A stretch of 64,000 nucleotides of DNA from Leucobacter ruminantium (GTDB lineage Bacteria; Actinomycetota; Actinomycetes; Actinomycetales; Microbacteriaceae): positions 182,555 through 246,554 of the forward strand of contig NZ_JAGDYL010000005.1 of assembly GCF_017565705.1 (NCBI RefSeq), read 5' to 3'. Shown here piece by piece: positions 25,819-34,071 of the stretch (positions are counted from its first letter, which is position 1; the number at the start of each line of letters is the position of its first letter). The notes beneath the pieces were generated by a model. The model was not told the origin of the DNA. It did no database searches and worked only from the letters and a program-made list of their open reading frames with translations. The position numbers and the translations under genes were made by a program.

Positions 25819-27168
25819 ATGGTACTCCGTTCCCCGGCCCCGGATCTCGAAGAGCTTCAGCACAAGCTCGGTTCGGACTCGCGCCGATTTGTGGAACTCA
25901 TCATGTCGCCGCCGCTGGACGATTCGCGGTACTGGCACTGGGATCAGTTGCGGCATCGATCACCCCCGGAGGGGCTGACCCACGAGGAGTGGTGGCTGAA
26001 GCTCAAACTGCAGCGCTCGGCGCAGAGGCGCGAGGTGCCGCTGGAGGCGAAGGACGGACGGCCGTTCTTCTTCGTGATGAGCGACGAGGTGCTGCAGCTG
26101 TCTGAGGAGATCGCCAGACGGGCCGGTGGGAACGTCCTGGGCGGTGGGAACGCGCTGACCTCGGCCGGCCGTGACGGCTTCATCGTGCGGTCACTGGTCG
26201 AGGAGTCGATCACCTCAAGCCAGCTCGAAGGAGCATCGACCAGCAGGCGGGCCGCAGTCGAGATGATCGATACCGGCCGAGAACCCGTCGACGTCTCGGA
26301 GCTGATGATTCTGAACAACTATCTTGCGATGAAGCAGGTTTCGGCGAGATCGGACGATCCCCTGACGCCTGATTGGGTGCTGGAACTCCACGCGGACCTC
26401 ACCGCCGGAACGCTCGAGGATCCGGGGCAGGCGGGGAGACTCGAACGACCCGAGGAGGAGCGCGTTCGGGTGTGGCACGGAGAGCATCTGGTCCATACGC
26501 CGCCGCCCGCGGGGCAGCTGCCCGAGCGCCTGGTTCGGCTGTGCGCCTTCGCGAACGGCGCCGTCTCCAGCGCGCCGTATATCCCCCCGGTGGTGCGCGC
26601 GACCATCACCCACTTCATGTTCGGCTATGACCACTACTTCGCCGATGGAAATGGGCGCACGGCGAGGTTGGCGTTCTACTGGTCGATGCTGCACAACGGC
26701 TACTGGCTTGCGGAGTATCTGGCTATCTCGAAGATCCTCAAGGAGGCGCCCGGTCAGTACGGGGACAGCTACGAGTACAGCGAGGATGACGATGGGGATC
26801 TCACCTACTTCATACTGCATCAGCTGCGGGTGATCGTGCGCGCACTCGATGAGCTGGATGCGTACATCGAGATGCGTCGCTCCGAGGCGGATCGCGTACG
26901 AGGCGCGCTCAGGGGCGCGTCGGTGGATTTCAACGCTCGGCAGACGAGCGTCATCGAATGGCTCTCGCGCGAGGGCGTGGTAGCGGTGACCGCGAATGAG
27001 ATATCCAGGAGATATGGCGTGACGCTTCCGACGGCCCGCGCCGACCTGATGCGGTTGGAAGATGTCGGACTGCTGGAGCGCGGCTCTTCGAAGAAGCCGA
27101 TCGTATGGAAGCCGGTAGCTGGGTTGTCGAAGCGGATCGCAGATCTTGGCACCCCGAAAGAAAATTAA
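25819..27168 (+). CDS. Fic family protein with inhibitory helix and C-terminal winged helix
   Basis: 449 residues. The Fic core motif is H272-Y-F-A-D-G-N-G-R280-TAR, sufficient for AMPylation. An N-terminal inhibitory motif T132-S-S-Q-L-E137-G is present, so this is a class II self-inhibited Fic in which Glu137 would block ATP gamma-phosphate binding. The C-terminal 100 residues form a winged helix ('TANEISRRYGVTLPTARADL'), probably DNA-binding and autoregulatory. The ATG at 25819 is only six bases from a -10, so translation is probably leaderless. AT-rich palindromes flank the gene on both sides. Targets are unknown. Confidence 0.93.
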   Translation: MVLRSPAPDLEELQHKLGSDSRRFVELIMSPPLDDSRYWHWDQLRHRSPPEGLTHEEWWLKLKLQRSAQRREVPLEAKDGRPFFFVMSDEVLQLSEEIARRAGGNVLGGGNALTSAGRDGFIVRSLVEESITSSQLEGASTSRRAAVEMIDTGREPVDVSELMILNNYLAMKQVSARSDDPLTPDWVLELHADLTAGTLEDPGQAGRLERPEEERVRVWHGEHLVHTPPPAGQLPERLVRLCAFANGAVSSAPYIPPVVRATITHFMFGYDHYFADGNGRTARLAFYWSMLHNGYWLAEYLAISKILKEAPGQYGDSYEYSEDDDGDLTYFILHQLRVIVRALDELDAYIEMRRSEADRVRGALRGASVDFNARQTSVIEWLSREGVVAVTANEISRRYGVTLPTARADLMRLEDVGLLERGSSKKPIVWKPVAGLSKRIADLGTPKEN

Positions 27169-27194
27169 GGAAAATCTCGTTTTCTATTTTCTTT
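27157..27194. terminator. AT-rich nested hairpin at the fic stop codon
   Basis: Perfect 9-bp arms AAAGAAAAT (27157-27165) and ATTTTCTTT (27186-27194) enclose inner arms GAAAA/TTTTC (27170-27174/27180-27184). The fic TAA lies inside. A T-rich stretch follows, so it can terminate fic. It also resembles the upstream operator. Confidence 0.7.
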
Positions 27195-27270
27195 TGTTTC
27201 CCGGTGTCGCAGGCGGAGGTGACGGCTCGAGGGATCGAGCGCGAGGGCGACGGATCGCCGCGGGGGATCC

Positions 27271-29286
27271 CTACTCCGCGTCCGAGGGCACGAGCAGCTG
27301 GTGCTGCGCGAGCTCGCGGTAGAGCGGCGTCGTCGCGACGAGCTCCGCGTGCGTGCCCTCGCCGACCACCCGGCCCCCGTCGAGCACCACGATCTTGTCG
27401 GAGTCGACGACGGTCGAGAGCCGGTGGGCGATCACGATCAGGGTGCGCCCGGTCGACACGGAGTCGAGCGCCTCGCGCATGAGCCGCTCGTTCACCCCGT
27501 CGAGCGACGCGGTCGATTCGTCGAGCAGCAGGATCGGGGGCGCGGTGAGCAGTGCCCGCGCGATCGCGAGCCGTTGCTTCTCGCCACCCGAGAGCATGAT
27601 GCCGTTCTCGCCGACCTGCAGGTCGAGGGCATCCGAGGGAGAGGCCGAGGGATCCCTGTCGAGCAGACCGCCGAGATTCACGGCCCGCAGCACCCGCTCG
27701 CACGCGGCGTCGCTCGCATCGGGCGAGGCGAGGCGCAGGTTGTCTCGGAGGCTGCCCGCGAGCACCGGCGCGTCCTGCTCGACGTAGCCGAGCTGGGCGC
27801 GAAGCTCGGCGCGGTCGAGGGTGCGCAGGTCGGCGCCGTAGAGCGACACGGCGCCGGCGTCGGGGTCGTAGAAGCGCTCGATGAGCCCCAGCACGGTCGA
27901 CTTGCCCGCGCCAGACGGGCCGACGAGCGCGACGCGGGAGCCGCGCGGCACCTCGAAGCTCACACCGTGCAGCACGGGCGTCTCGACGACGGGGGCGGGT
28001 GCCGCCTCGGCGTCGCGTCGCGAGCCGCGCCCGCCGCGCACGAGCTCCCGGGCGTCGGCGCGCTCGGGGGCCGCCGAGCGGTAGGTGAAGTGCACGTCGG
28101 AGAGACGGATCGCCGGGGCGTAGTCGAGGCTCGAGGCCTCGAGCGGCTCGATGCGCCCGAGGGGCGATCGCTCCGCGTCGTGCGCGGTCTCGGTGGGCAG
28201 CGCGTCGATCTCCTGGATGCGGCCCAGGGCGCCGAGCGCCTGGTTCACCGCCGCGATCGCGCCGAAGGCCTGGCCGAGGGGCGCGACCATCATGAACAGG
28301 AAGATGATGAATGTGACGAGCTGCGCGATGCCGATGGCACCGGAGGCGACCCGGTAGCCGCCGAAGCCGAGCACGGCGAGCAGCGACACCTGCATCGCGA
28401 TGAACGACACCGGCACGATGAGCGCCGAGATGCGGGCGACGCGCACGCCGAACCCGTATGCGGCCTCGGCCTCAGCCTCGATGGCTGCCCGCTCGCGCTC
28501 GGCGGCACCCGCCGCGCGGATGGTGCGCATCGAGCCGATCGCGCGGTCCACGGCCGCGGCCAGGTCGCCCACTTTCTCCTGCGCGCGGGCGACGGCGGGT
28601 CTGATCCGCATCGACAGCAGCACCACGACGACGAGCGAGACGGCGATGATGCCGAAGGTCACGAGGAACAGGAAGGGATCGATGACGAGCATGCCGATGA
28701 GTGCGCCGACGAACAGCAGCGCCCCGCCGATCGCCTCCACGAGCCCCTGCGTGAGCACCGCGCGGAGCAGGGTCGTGTCGCTGCCGACGCGCGAGACGAG
28801 ATCGCCCGTGCGGCGCCGGTCGAACTCGGGGATGGGCAGGTGCAGGATCTTGGCGATGAGCCGCCGCCGCGAGCTCAGCACGACGTCCTCGCCCATGCGC
28901 TGCAGCAGGTAGTGCTGGTAGCTGTCGAGGAGCGCGCTCACGAGCACGAGCACGATGAGCACCACGACGAGCAGGCCGAGGGGCGCCGACTGCTGCACCC
29001 GTTCGATGACCTGCCCCACGAGCAGCGGCTGGGCGAGCGAGACGACGGCGCTGATCAGGCTGATCGCGATGATGAAGGCGAGCTTGCCGCGCTGCTCGAA
29101 GAGGTAGGGGAGCAGCTGGCGGAATGTCGCCCTGGGCCCGCGTGGGCCGTCGTCGGCCTTTCCGCGCCCCCGGGGCGCGGGGCCCCCGGCATCGGCGGGA
29201 CCGTCTTCGGCTGCGGAGCCGTTCGCGTCTGCGGGGCCGTTCGCGGGATCCGGGTCTGCCGCGGGTGCTTCGGGGTGCTCTGCCAC
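27271..29286 (-). CDS. ABC exporter, fused permease and ATPase
   Basis: 671 residues. An unusual Ala/Pro/Asp-rich N-terminal extension of about 50 residues precedes six transmembrane helices of the type IV exporter fold. The ATPase carries Walker A 'GPSGAGKST', signature 'LSGGEKQRLA' and Walker B 'ILLLDEST', with H-loop 'IVIAHRLSTV'. A charged insert of about 40 residues separates the two domains ('RGGRGSRRDAEAAPAP'). It probably works as a homodimer exporting a hydrophobic compound or peptide. It stands alone, convergent with fic. Confidence 0.92.
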   Translation of the reverse strand: MAEHPEAPAADPDPANGPADANGSAAEDGPADAGGPAPRGRGKADDGPRGPRATFRQLLPYLFEQRGKLAFIIAISLISAVVSLAQPLLVGQVIERVQQSAPLGLLVVVLIVLVLVSALLDSYQHYLLQRMGEDVVLSSRRRLIAKILHLPIPEFDRRRTGDLVSRVGSDTTLLRAVLTQGLVEAIGGALLFVGALIGMLVIDPFLFLVTFGIIAVSLVVVVLLSMRIRPAVARAQEKVGDLAAAVDRAIGSMRTIRAAGAAERERAAIEAEAEAAYGFGVRVARISALIVPVSFIAMQVSLLAVLGFGGYRVASGAIGIAQLVTFIIFLFMMVAPLGQAFGAIAAVNQALGALGRIQEIDALPTETAHDAERSPLGRIEPLEASSLDYAPAIRLSDVHFTYRSAAPERADARELVRGGRGSRRDAEAAPAPVVETPVLHGVSFEVPRGSRVALVGPSGAGKSTVLGLIERFYDPDAGAVSLYGADLRTLDRAELRAQLGYVEQDAPVLAGSLRDNLRLASPDASDAACERVLRAVNLGGLLDRDPSASPSDALDLQVGENGIMLSGGEKQRLAIARALLTAPPILLLDESTASLDGVNERLMREALDSVSTGRTLIVIAHRLSTVVDSDKIVVLDGGRVVGEGTHAELVATTPLYRELAQHQLLVPSDAE

Positions 29287-29358
29287 GAGCCCCAGCCTAG
29301 GCGAGTGCGCTGCGAGCCCGCTGACGCCCGCGGGCGTCAGCGGGGCGAGGGATCCGAC

Positions 29359-29844
29359 TCAGCCGGCCGAGCCCAGGATCGCCCGCGTCGCGAGCGCGAG
29401 GTGCAGCGCGGCCTCGGCGGCCTCCCGTCCCTTCGACTCGGGGGCGCCGGGGCGGCCCGAGCGGTCGAGCGCCTGCTGCTCGGTGTCGGTGGTGAGCACG
29501 CCGAAGCCGACCGGCTTGCCCGCGTCGAGCTGCACGCGCGTCAGGCCGTCGGTGACGGCGTTGCAGACGTAGTCGAAGTGAGGGGTGCCACCGCGGATGA
29601 TCACGCCGAGGCAGACCGCCGCGTCGAATCCGCCCTCGGGCGACAGTGCGGCCTGCGCGGCGAGCGGCAGCTCGAAGGCGCCCGCCACGCGGAACACGTC
29701 GTGCTCGGCGCCCGACGCGGCGACGGTCTCCTCCGCGCCTGCGACGAGCGATCCCATGACCTCCTCGTGCCAGCTGCCTGCGATGATGGCGACGCGCAGT
29801 CCGGTCGCGTCGACGGTGAGGTCGGGTGCTCCTGCTCCGCTCAT
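29359..29844 (-). CDS. ribH: 6,7-dimethyl-8-ribityllumazine synthase
   Basis: 161 residues. Characteristic segments are 'VAIIAGSWHEEVMGSLVAGA', 'VAGAFELPLAAQAA', 'AAVCLGVIIRGGTPHFDYV' and 'GFGVLTTDTEQQALDRSG'. The enzyme condenses the RibB product with the pyrimidine intermediate to form lumazine, in icosahedral or pentameric assemblies. It is the last gene of the ribDEBAH operon and follows ribBA by about 60 bases. Confidence 0.96.
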   Translation of the reverse strand: MSGAGAPDLTVDATGLRVAIIAGSWHEEVMGSLVAGAEETVAASGAEHDVFRVAGAFELPLAAQAALSPEGGFDAAVCLGVIIRGGTPHFDYVCNAVTDGLTRVQLDAGKPVGFGVLTTDTEQQALDRSGRPGAPESKGREAAEAALHLALATRAILGSAG

Positions 29845-29904
29845 GCGGGTGCTCCTTCGGGGTGCTGTGGTGTTCGGTGGTGGTGGCCCGCGGTTTGGAC
29901 GCGC

Positions 29905-31179
29905 TCAGTGCACGTCGTCGGGCAGCTGGTGCCCCATGCGGTCGCGCTTCGTGACGAGGTAGCCGAGGTTGCGCTCGTTGACCCCGGTGACGAGGGGCAC
30001 GCGCTCGCTCACGACGATGCCGTGCTCCTCGAGCTGCCGCACCTTCTCGGGGTTGTTCGTGAGCAGGCGCACGCGCTCGATGCCGAGCTCTGCGAGGATC
30101 TCCGCCGCGGCCGTGTAGTCGCGCGCGTCGGCGGGCAGGCCGAGCTGCAGATTGGCGTCGAGGGTGTCGAGTCCCTGGTCCTGCAGCTGGTAGGCGCGCA
30201 GCTTGTTGGCGAGGCCGATCCCTCGCCCCTCGTGCCCGCGCAGGTAGACGACGACGCCGCCGCGCTCGTGCACGAGCTCCAGGGCCGAGTCGAGCTGAGG
30301 GCCGCACTCGCACTTGAGGGATCCGAACGCCTCGCCCGTGATGCACTCGGAGTGCACGCGCACGAGCGCCTCGCCGCTCGGCATCGAACCGTCGGGGCCC
30401 GGTGCGACGAGTGCGACGTGGTCGACGCCCGCCCGACGGTCGCGGTAGGCGATCGCGCGGAACTCGCCGTGCACGGTGGGCAGCAGTGCGTCGGCGCGTC
30501 GGCTGACGTGGCGGCGCTGCTGCGGCTCCGACGGGGCGGGCGCGCCCTCCGGGTCGTGTTCGTTCAGGTAGGCGATGAGCTGCTCGATCGTCACGACGGG
30601 CACGCCCTCGCGCTCGCCGAGCTCGATGAGGCCGGGCAGCCGCATCATCTCGCCGTCCTCGGCGACGATCTCCGCGATCGCCGCGACGGGACGGAGGCCT
30701 GCGAGGCGCATGAGCTCGACGGCCGCCTCGGTGTGGCCGTTGCGGGCGCGCACGCCTCCCGGCACGGCGCGCAGGGGCAGCACGTGGCCGGGGCGCCGCA
30801 CGTCCTCGGGTTCGGCGGCGGGGTTCGCGAGGGCCCGCAGCGTCGTCGCGCGGTCGCTCGCGCTGATGCCGGTGGTCACGCCGTGGGTCGCGTCGACCGT
30901 CACGGTGTAGGCGGTGCCGCGCACGTCCTCGTTGCGCGACACCATCATCGGCAGGTCGAGCTGGTCGGCGATCTCGTCGGTCATGGGTGCGCAGAGCAGG
31001 CCCGACGACCAGCGCACGGTCCACGCGATCCACTCGGGGCGTGCGAGCTCGGCCGAGATGATGACGTCGCCCTCGTTCTCGCGGTCCTCGTTGTCGGCGA
31101 CGATGACGGGGCGGCCGGACCTGATCGCCTCGACCGCCTCCTCGATGGTGGCGATGCCGGGGGTGCTGGTGCTGCTCAT
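29905..31179 (-). CDS. ribBA: Bifunctional 3,4-DHBP synthase / GTP cyclohydrolase II
   Basis: 424 residues. The N-terminal half (to about 200) is RibB: 'VIVADNEDRENEGDVIISAE' and 'GHVLPLRAVPGGV...GHTEAAVELMRLAG'. The C-terminal half is RibA with the zinc cysteines in 'SECITGEAFGSLKCECGPQL' and 'YLRGHEGRGIGLANKLRAY'. It feeds both branches of riboflavin synthesis. ATG 31179 overlaps the ribE stop (ATGA). Confidence 0.96.
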   Translation of the reverse strand: MSSTSTPGIATIEEAVEAIRSGRPVIVADNEDRENEGDVIISAELARPEWIAWTVRWSSGLLCAPMTDEIADQLDLPMMVSRNEDVRGTAYTVTVDATHGVTTGISASDRATTLRALANPAAEPEDVRRPGHVLPLRAVPGGVRARNGHTEAAVELMRLAGLRPVAAIAEIVAEDGEMMRLPGLIELGEREGVPVVTIEQLIAYLNEHDPEGAPAPSEPQQRRHVSRRADALLPTVHGEFRAIAYRDRRAGVDHVALVAPGPDGSMPSGEALVRVHSECITGEAFGSLKCECGPQLDSALELVHERGGVVVYLRGHEGRGIGLANKLRAYQLQDQGLDTLDANLQLGLPADARDYTAAAEILAELGIERVRLLTNNPEKVRQLEEHGIVVSERVPLVTGVNERNLGYLVTKRDRMGHQLPDDVH

Positions 31180-31847
31180 GCTGCGTGTCCTTCGGTGGTG
31201 GGGTCGGTGGGGCCGGGCTCGTCGGTGCTCGCGAAGGCGAGCATGCGGGCGACGTGGCGGGCGATGATGTCGGTCTCGACGTTCACGCGGCCGCCCGGGG
31301 CGAGGGATCCGAGCGTCGTGGCGGCGAGCGTCTCGGGGATGAGCGAGACCTCGAACCACTGCTCCGGCTCGGCGGCCCCTGCGATGGCCGACACGGTGAG
31401 GGAGACGCCCGAGAGCGTCACGGATCCCTTGTCGACGAGCAGCGGGGCCAGCTCCCGCGAGAGAGAGAAGCGCAGCGTGCGCCATGCCGGGTGGGGTGTG
31501 ATGGAGAGGAGCTCGGCGGTTCCGTCGACGTGGCCCTGCACGATGTGACCGCCCAGGCGGGTGTCGGCGCGCACCGCGCGCTCCAGGTTGACGGGGCTGC
31601 CGACCTCGAGGTCGCCGAGCGCCGACATGCGGAGCGACTGCCGCATGACGTCGGCGGCGAACGCCCCGCGGCCGTCCGCGGTCTCGAAGCGGTCGACGAC
31701 CGTGAGGCAGACGCCCGAGACGCAGATGGACGCGCCGTGCTCGGCGTCGCTCGTGACCAGCGGGCCCGCGATCGAGAGCCGCAGCGAGTCGACGACCGGT
31801 TCTATCGCGACGACCTCGCCGACCTCCTCGATGAGTCCGGTGAACAT
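31176..31847 (-). CDS. ribE: Riboflavin synthase, alpha subunit
   Basis: 223 residues with the duplicated lumazine-binding barrel: 'MFTGLIEEVGEV' opening, 'GASICVSGVCLTVV' in the first half, and 'GHIVQGHVDGTAELL' with 'KGSVTLSGVSLTVS' in the second. It dismutates two lumazines to riboflavin. The ATG overlaps the ribD stop by one base (TGATG). Confidence 0.96.
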   Translation of the reverse strand: MFTGLIEEVGEVVAIEPVVDSLRLSIAGPLVTSDAEHGASICVSGVCLTVVDRFETADGRGAFAADVMRQSLRMSALGDLEVGSPVNLERAVRADTRLGGHIVQGHVDGTAELLSITPHPAWRTLRFSLSRELAPLLVDKGSVTLSGVSLTVSAIAGAAEPEQWFEVSLIPETLAATTLGSLAPGGRVNVETDIIARHVARMLAFASTDEPGPTDPTTEGHAA

Positions 31848-33025
31848 CAGATCTCCTCCTCGGTAGCGGTGGGAATCGTGGAAAGGCTCGGGCGCTCGAC
31901 GGCGGCCCGCACGAGCAGGTCGTCGCCGAGGCGTTCGACCGCGGCGGTGCGCAGCCGCAGGATCCCTCGCATGTCGGCGACGCCGATGTCGCCGAGCGCG
32001 AGTCGCGGCCCGCCGAGCAGCGCGGGCGCGAGGTAGACGAGCACTTCGTCGGCGAGGCCGGCCGCGATGAGCGAGCTCGCCACGGCGGGGCCGCCCTCGA
32101 CGAAGAGCCTGCGCACGCCCAGTTCGGCGAGTCCGGCGAGGTCGGCCGCGAGGTCGTCGCCCCGCAGCCGCACCGGTTCGCCCAGGCCACGGGCGGCGAG
32201 CGCCGGGTGCTGCAGCACACGCGATCCGCGAGGGATCGGGCGATGCCCGAGCACCACGGGCACGGGCTGCTCGGCTGCCGGCACGAGCAGCCCGCCGTCC
32301 GCATCTCGAGCGGTGAGCGCCGGGTCGTCGGCGAGCAGGGTGCCCGTGCCGACGAGGATCGCGTCGGCCTCGGCGCGGCGCCGGTGCACGTCCGCCCGCG
32401 CCTCGGGGCCGGTGATCCAGCGGCTGGAGCCGTCGGCGGCCGCAGCCCGCCCGTCGAGGGTCTGCGCCCATTTCACGGTGACGTGCGGACGGATACGGAC
32501 CCCTCCGCCGTCCTGCGGATGCTCCCCCTCGTCCGGTGCGGACGGAGTGAGTCGCAGGATCCCTCGCTGCTCCTGCTCCTGCCGCCGCAGCCACTCGGAG
32601 TTCAGTGCGCGCACCTCGCCCGCGAGCACGCCGCCCCGCACCTCGATGCCCGCCCCGCGCAGCGTCTCGGCTCCGCCGGAGGAGTCCCGCCCAGGATCGG
32701 CCAGGCCGAAGGCCACGGCTCCGATGCCGAACTCGACGAGCGCGACGGCGCAGGGGCCCGTGCGGCCCGTGTGGTTGCACGGTTCGAGGGTCACGACAGC
32801 GGTGAGCTCGCCCCGGCGCGAGGTCCACGCCTCGGGAAGGCGCGAGAGCGCGTCGACCTCGGCGTGGGGGGTGCCGGAACCTCGGTGCCAGCCCTCGGAG
32901 ACGATGCGGCCCTCCGGGTCGAGGATCGTGCAGCCGACCTGCGGGTTCGGGTCGAGGGCCGGTCCGCGGCGCGCGAGGGCGATGGCGCGACGCATCGCGT
33001 CCTCGATGATCGCCTGCTCGAGCAT
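31847..33025 (-). CDS. ribD: Bifunctional riboflavin deaminase/reductase
   Basis: 392 residues. The N-terminal deaminase zinc site is 'GTPHAEVDAL' plus 'EPCNHTGRTGPCAVAL'. The C-terminal NADPH reductase has 'VTVKWAQTLDGRAAAADGSS' and 'RRLFVEGGPAVASSLI'. It catalyses the second and third steps of riboflavin synthesis. It is the first gene of the operon and lies just downstream of an FMN riboswitch, so the whole operon should be repressed by FMN. Confidence 0.96.
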   Translation of the reverse strand: MLEQAIIEDAMRRAIALARRGPALDPNPQVGCTILDPEGRIVSEGWHRGSGTPHAEVDALSRLPEAWTSRRGELTAVVTLEPCNHTGRTGPCAVALVEFGIGAVAFGLADPGRDSSGGAETLRGAGIEVRGGVLAGEVRALNSEWLRRQEQEQRGILRLTPSAPDEGEHPQDGGGVRIRPHVTVKWAQTLDGRAAAADGSSRWITGPEARADVHRRRAEADAILVGTGTLLADDPALTARDADGGLLVPAAEQPVPVVLGHRPIPRGSRVLQHPALAARGLGEPVRLRGDDLAADLAGLAELGVRRLFVEGGPAVASSLIAAGLADEVLVYLAPALLGGPRLALGDIGVADMRGILRLRTAAVERLGDDLLVRAAVERPSLSTIPTATEEEI

Positions 33026-33086
33026 CCCGTTCGCTTCCCGTACCGGGGTGCGCGAATCGCCGCGGGGATGCCGCGGCCTCGCGTTC

Positions 33087-33225
33087 CTCCCATCCGGACT
33101 AGGGCGCGAATGCCCCCATCACCGTCGGCCCCGGAATTCCACCGGATCAACCGAGCATCTGCTCGGCTCGCGGGCTCTGACCGCCGGTTCGGAATCACAC
33201 CGACCCCGGAACACTGCAACCACTG
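33087..33225 (-). ncRNA. FMN riboswitch (RFN element)
   Basis: Read on the minus strand, the conserved RFN blocks occur in order: 'GGGGTCGGTGTGATTCC', 'ACCGGCGGTCAGAGCCCGCG', 'GATCCGGTGGAATTCCGGGG', 'CCGACGGT' and 'AGTCCGGATGGGAGG'. This leader precedes ribD by about 60 bases. The terminal block may overlap an anti-Shine-Dalgarno structure, so translational control is likely. Confidence 0.93.
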
Positions 33226-33275
33226 TACTCCCTTCGCGACCGGTGCGCGGCTCCGCCGTCGGCGAACGCGATCCC

Positions 33276-34070
33276 TCAGCCGAAGATCTCGGAGAAGAGG
33301 CTCCCGTTCATGATCAGGTTGAGCGCGAGCGCGATCAGCAGCGCGTTGAAGAAGAACGCGATCGAGGTGTGCCACACGACGGTCCACCGCATTCGCGTAG
33401 TCAGCACCTGCACGTCGGAGACCGAGAAGGTGGTCGCGTTGGTGAAGGCGAGGTAGACGAAGTCGACCAGCCGAGGCTCATCCGTGCCGGGGAAGCGCAG
33501 CGGCGGTTCGGCCGCCCGGTGGTAGTGCGAGAAGTAGACGCGCGCATAGCCCCAGTTGAACATCGCCCACGAGAGCAGCAGTGCGCAGACCGCGCTGAAC
33601 TCCGCGAAGGGATCGTGCGCGCCCCTGCCCACCTGGATGAGCAGGTCGAGCGCCACCGACAGACCGAGCAGGCTCGCGCCGAGGCTGATGACGGTCGACA
33701 GCGCTCGGGCCAGTGGATGGCCGACGAGCGCGCGGAGTGCGCGCGGGTCGGGGCGGTGGCTGCGCACCAGCAGGTTGAGCCCGAGCGCGGTCGCGCCGAG
33801 GTACGCGAAGGCGACGATGCACCAGCTGAAGCGGAGCACCGTGTCGGTGGCGGGATCGTCGGAGCCCCAGATGGTCTCGGCGCCGATCCATACGAGCAGC
33901 AGCTGCAGCAGCACGCCGACGACTTCGGCGCCGACCGTGAGCGCGGCGAGGGCGTGGCCACCGCGCCGCATCGCAGGCACGCCGTCCGTCGCGTTCGTTC
34001 CGGGCGAGTGGTCCGTGCCGCTCGTCGGGGGCGTTCCGCGGGCCCCGTTCGCTCCGGGTGTTCCGTGCAT
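33276..34070 (-). CDS. DUF1345 family membrane protein
   Basis: 264 residues with five to six helices. Segments 'SWAMFNWGYARVYFSHYHRA' and 'DFVYLAFTNATTFSVSDVQVL' are the conserved core of DUF1345. The latter resembles the pore-loop region of two-TM ion channels ('YLAFTNATTFSVSD'). ATG 34070 is chosen because GGAGGT lies seven bases upstream. It is two bases after the stop of the DUF2156 gene, so co-transcribed. Function is unknown; a channel-like role is only a suggestion. Confidence 0.8.
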   Translation of the reverse strand: MHGTPGANGARGTPPTSGTDHSPGTNATDGVPAMRRGGHALAALTVGAEVVGVLLQLLLVWIGAETIWGSDDPATDTVLRFSWCIVAFAYLGATALGLNLLVRSHRPDPRALRALVGHPLARALSTVISLGASLLGLSVALDLLIQVGRGAHDPFAEFSAVCALLLSWAMFNWGYARVYFSHYHRAAEPPLRFPGTDEPRLVDFVYLAFTNATTFSVSDVQVLTTRMRWTVVWHTSIAFFFNALLIALALNLIMNGSLFSEIFG

Positions 34071-34071
34071 C

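Noticed and set aside
27301..31548. Very long plus-strand open frame of about 1.4 kb codons opposite the ABC exporter and rib genes
   Set aside because: It is an artefact of high GC third positions. Its translation is His/Arg/Asp-rich with no domain, and the minus-strand genes are unambiguous.
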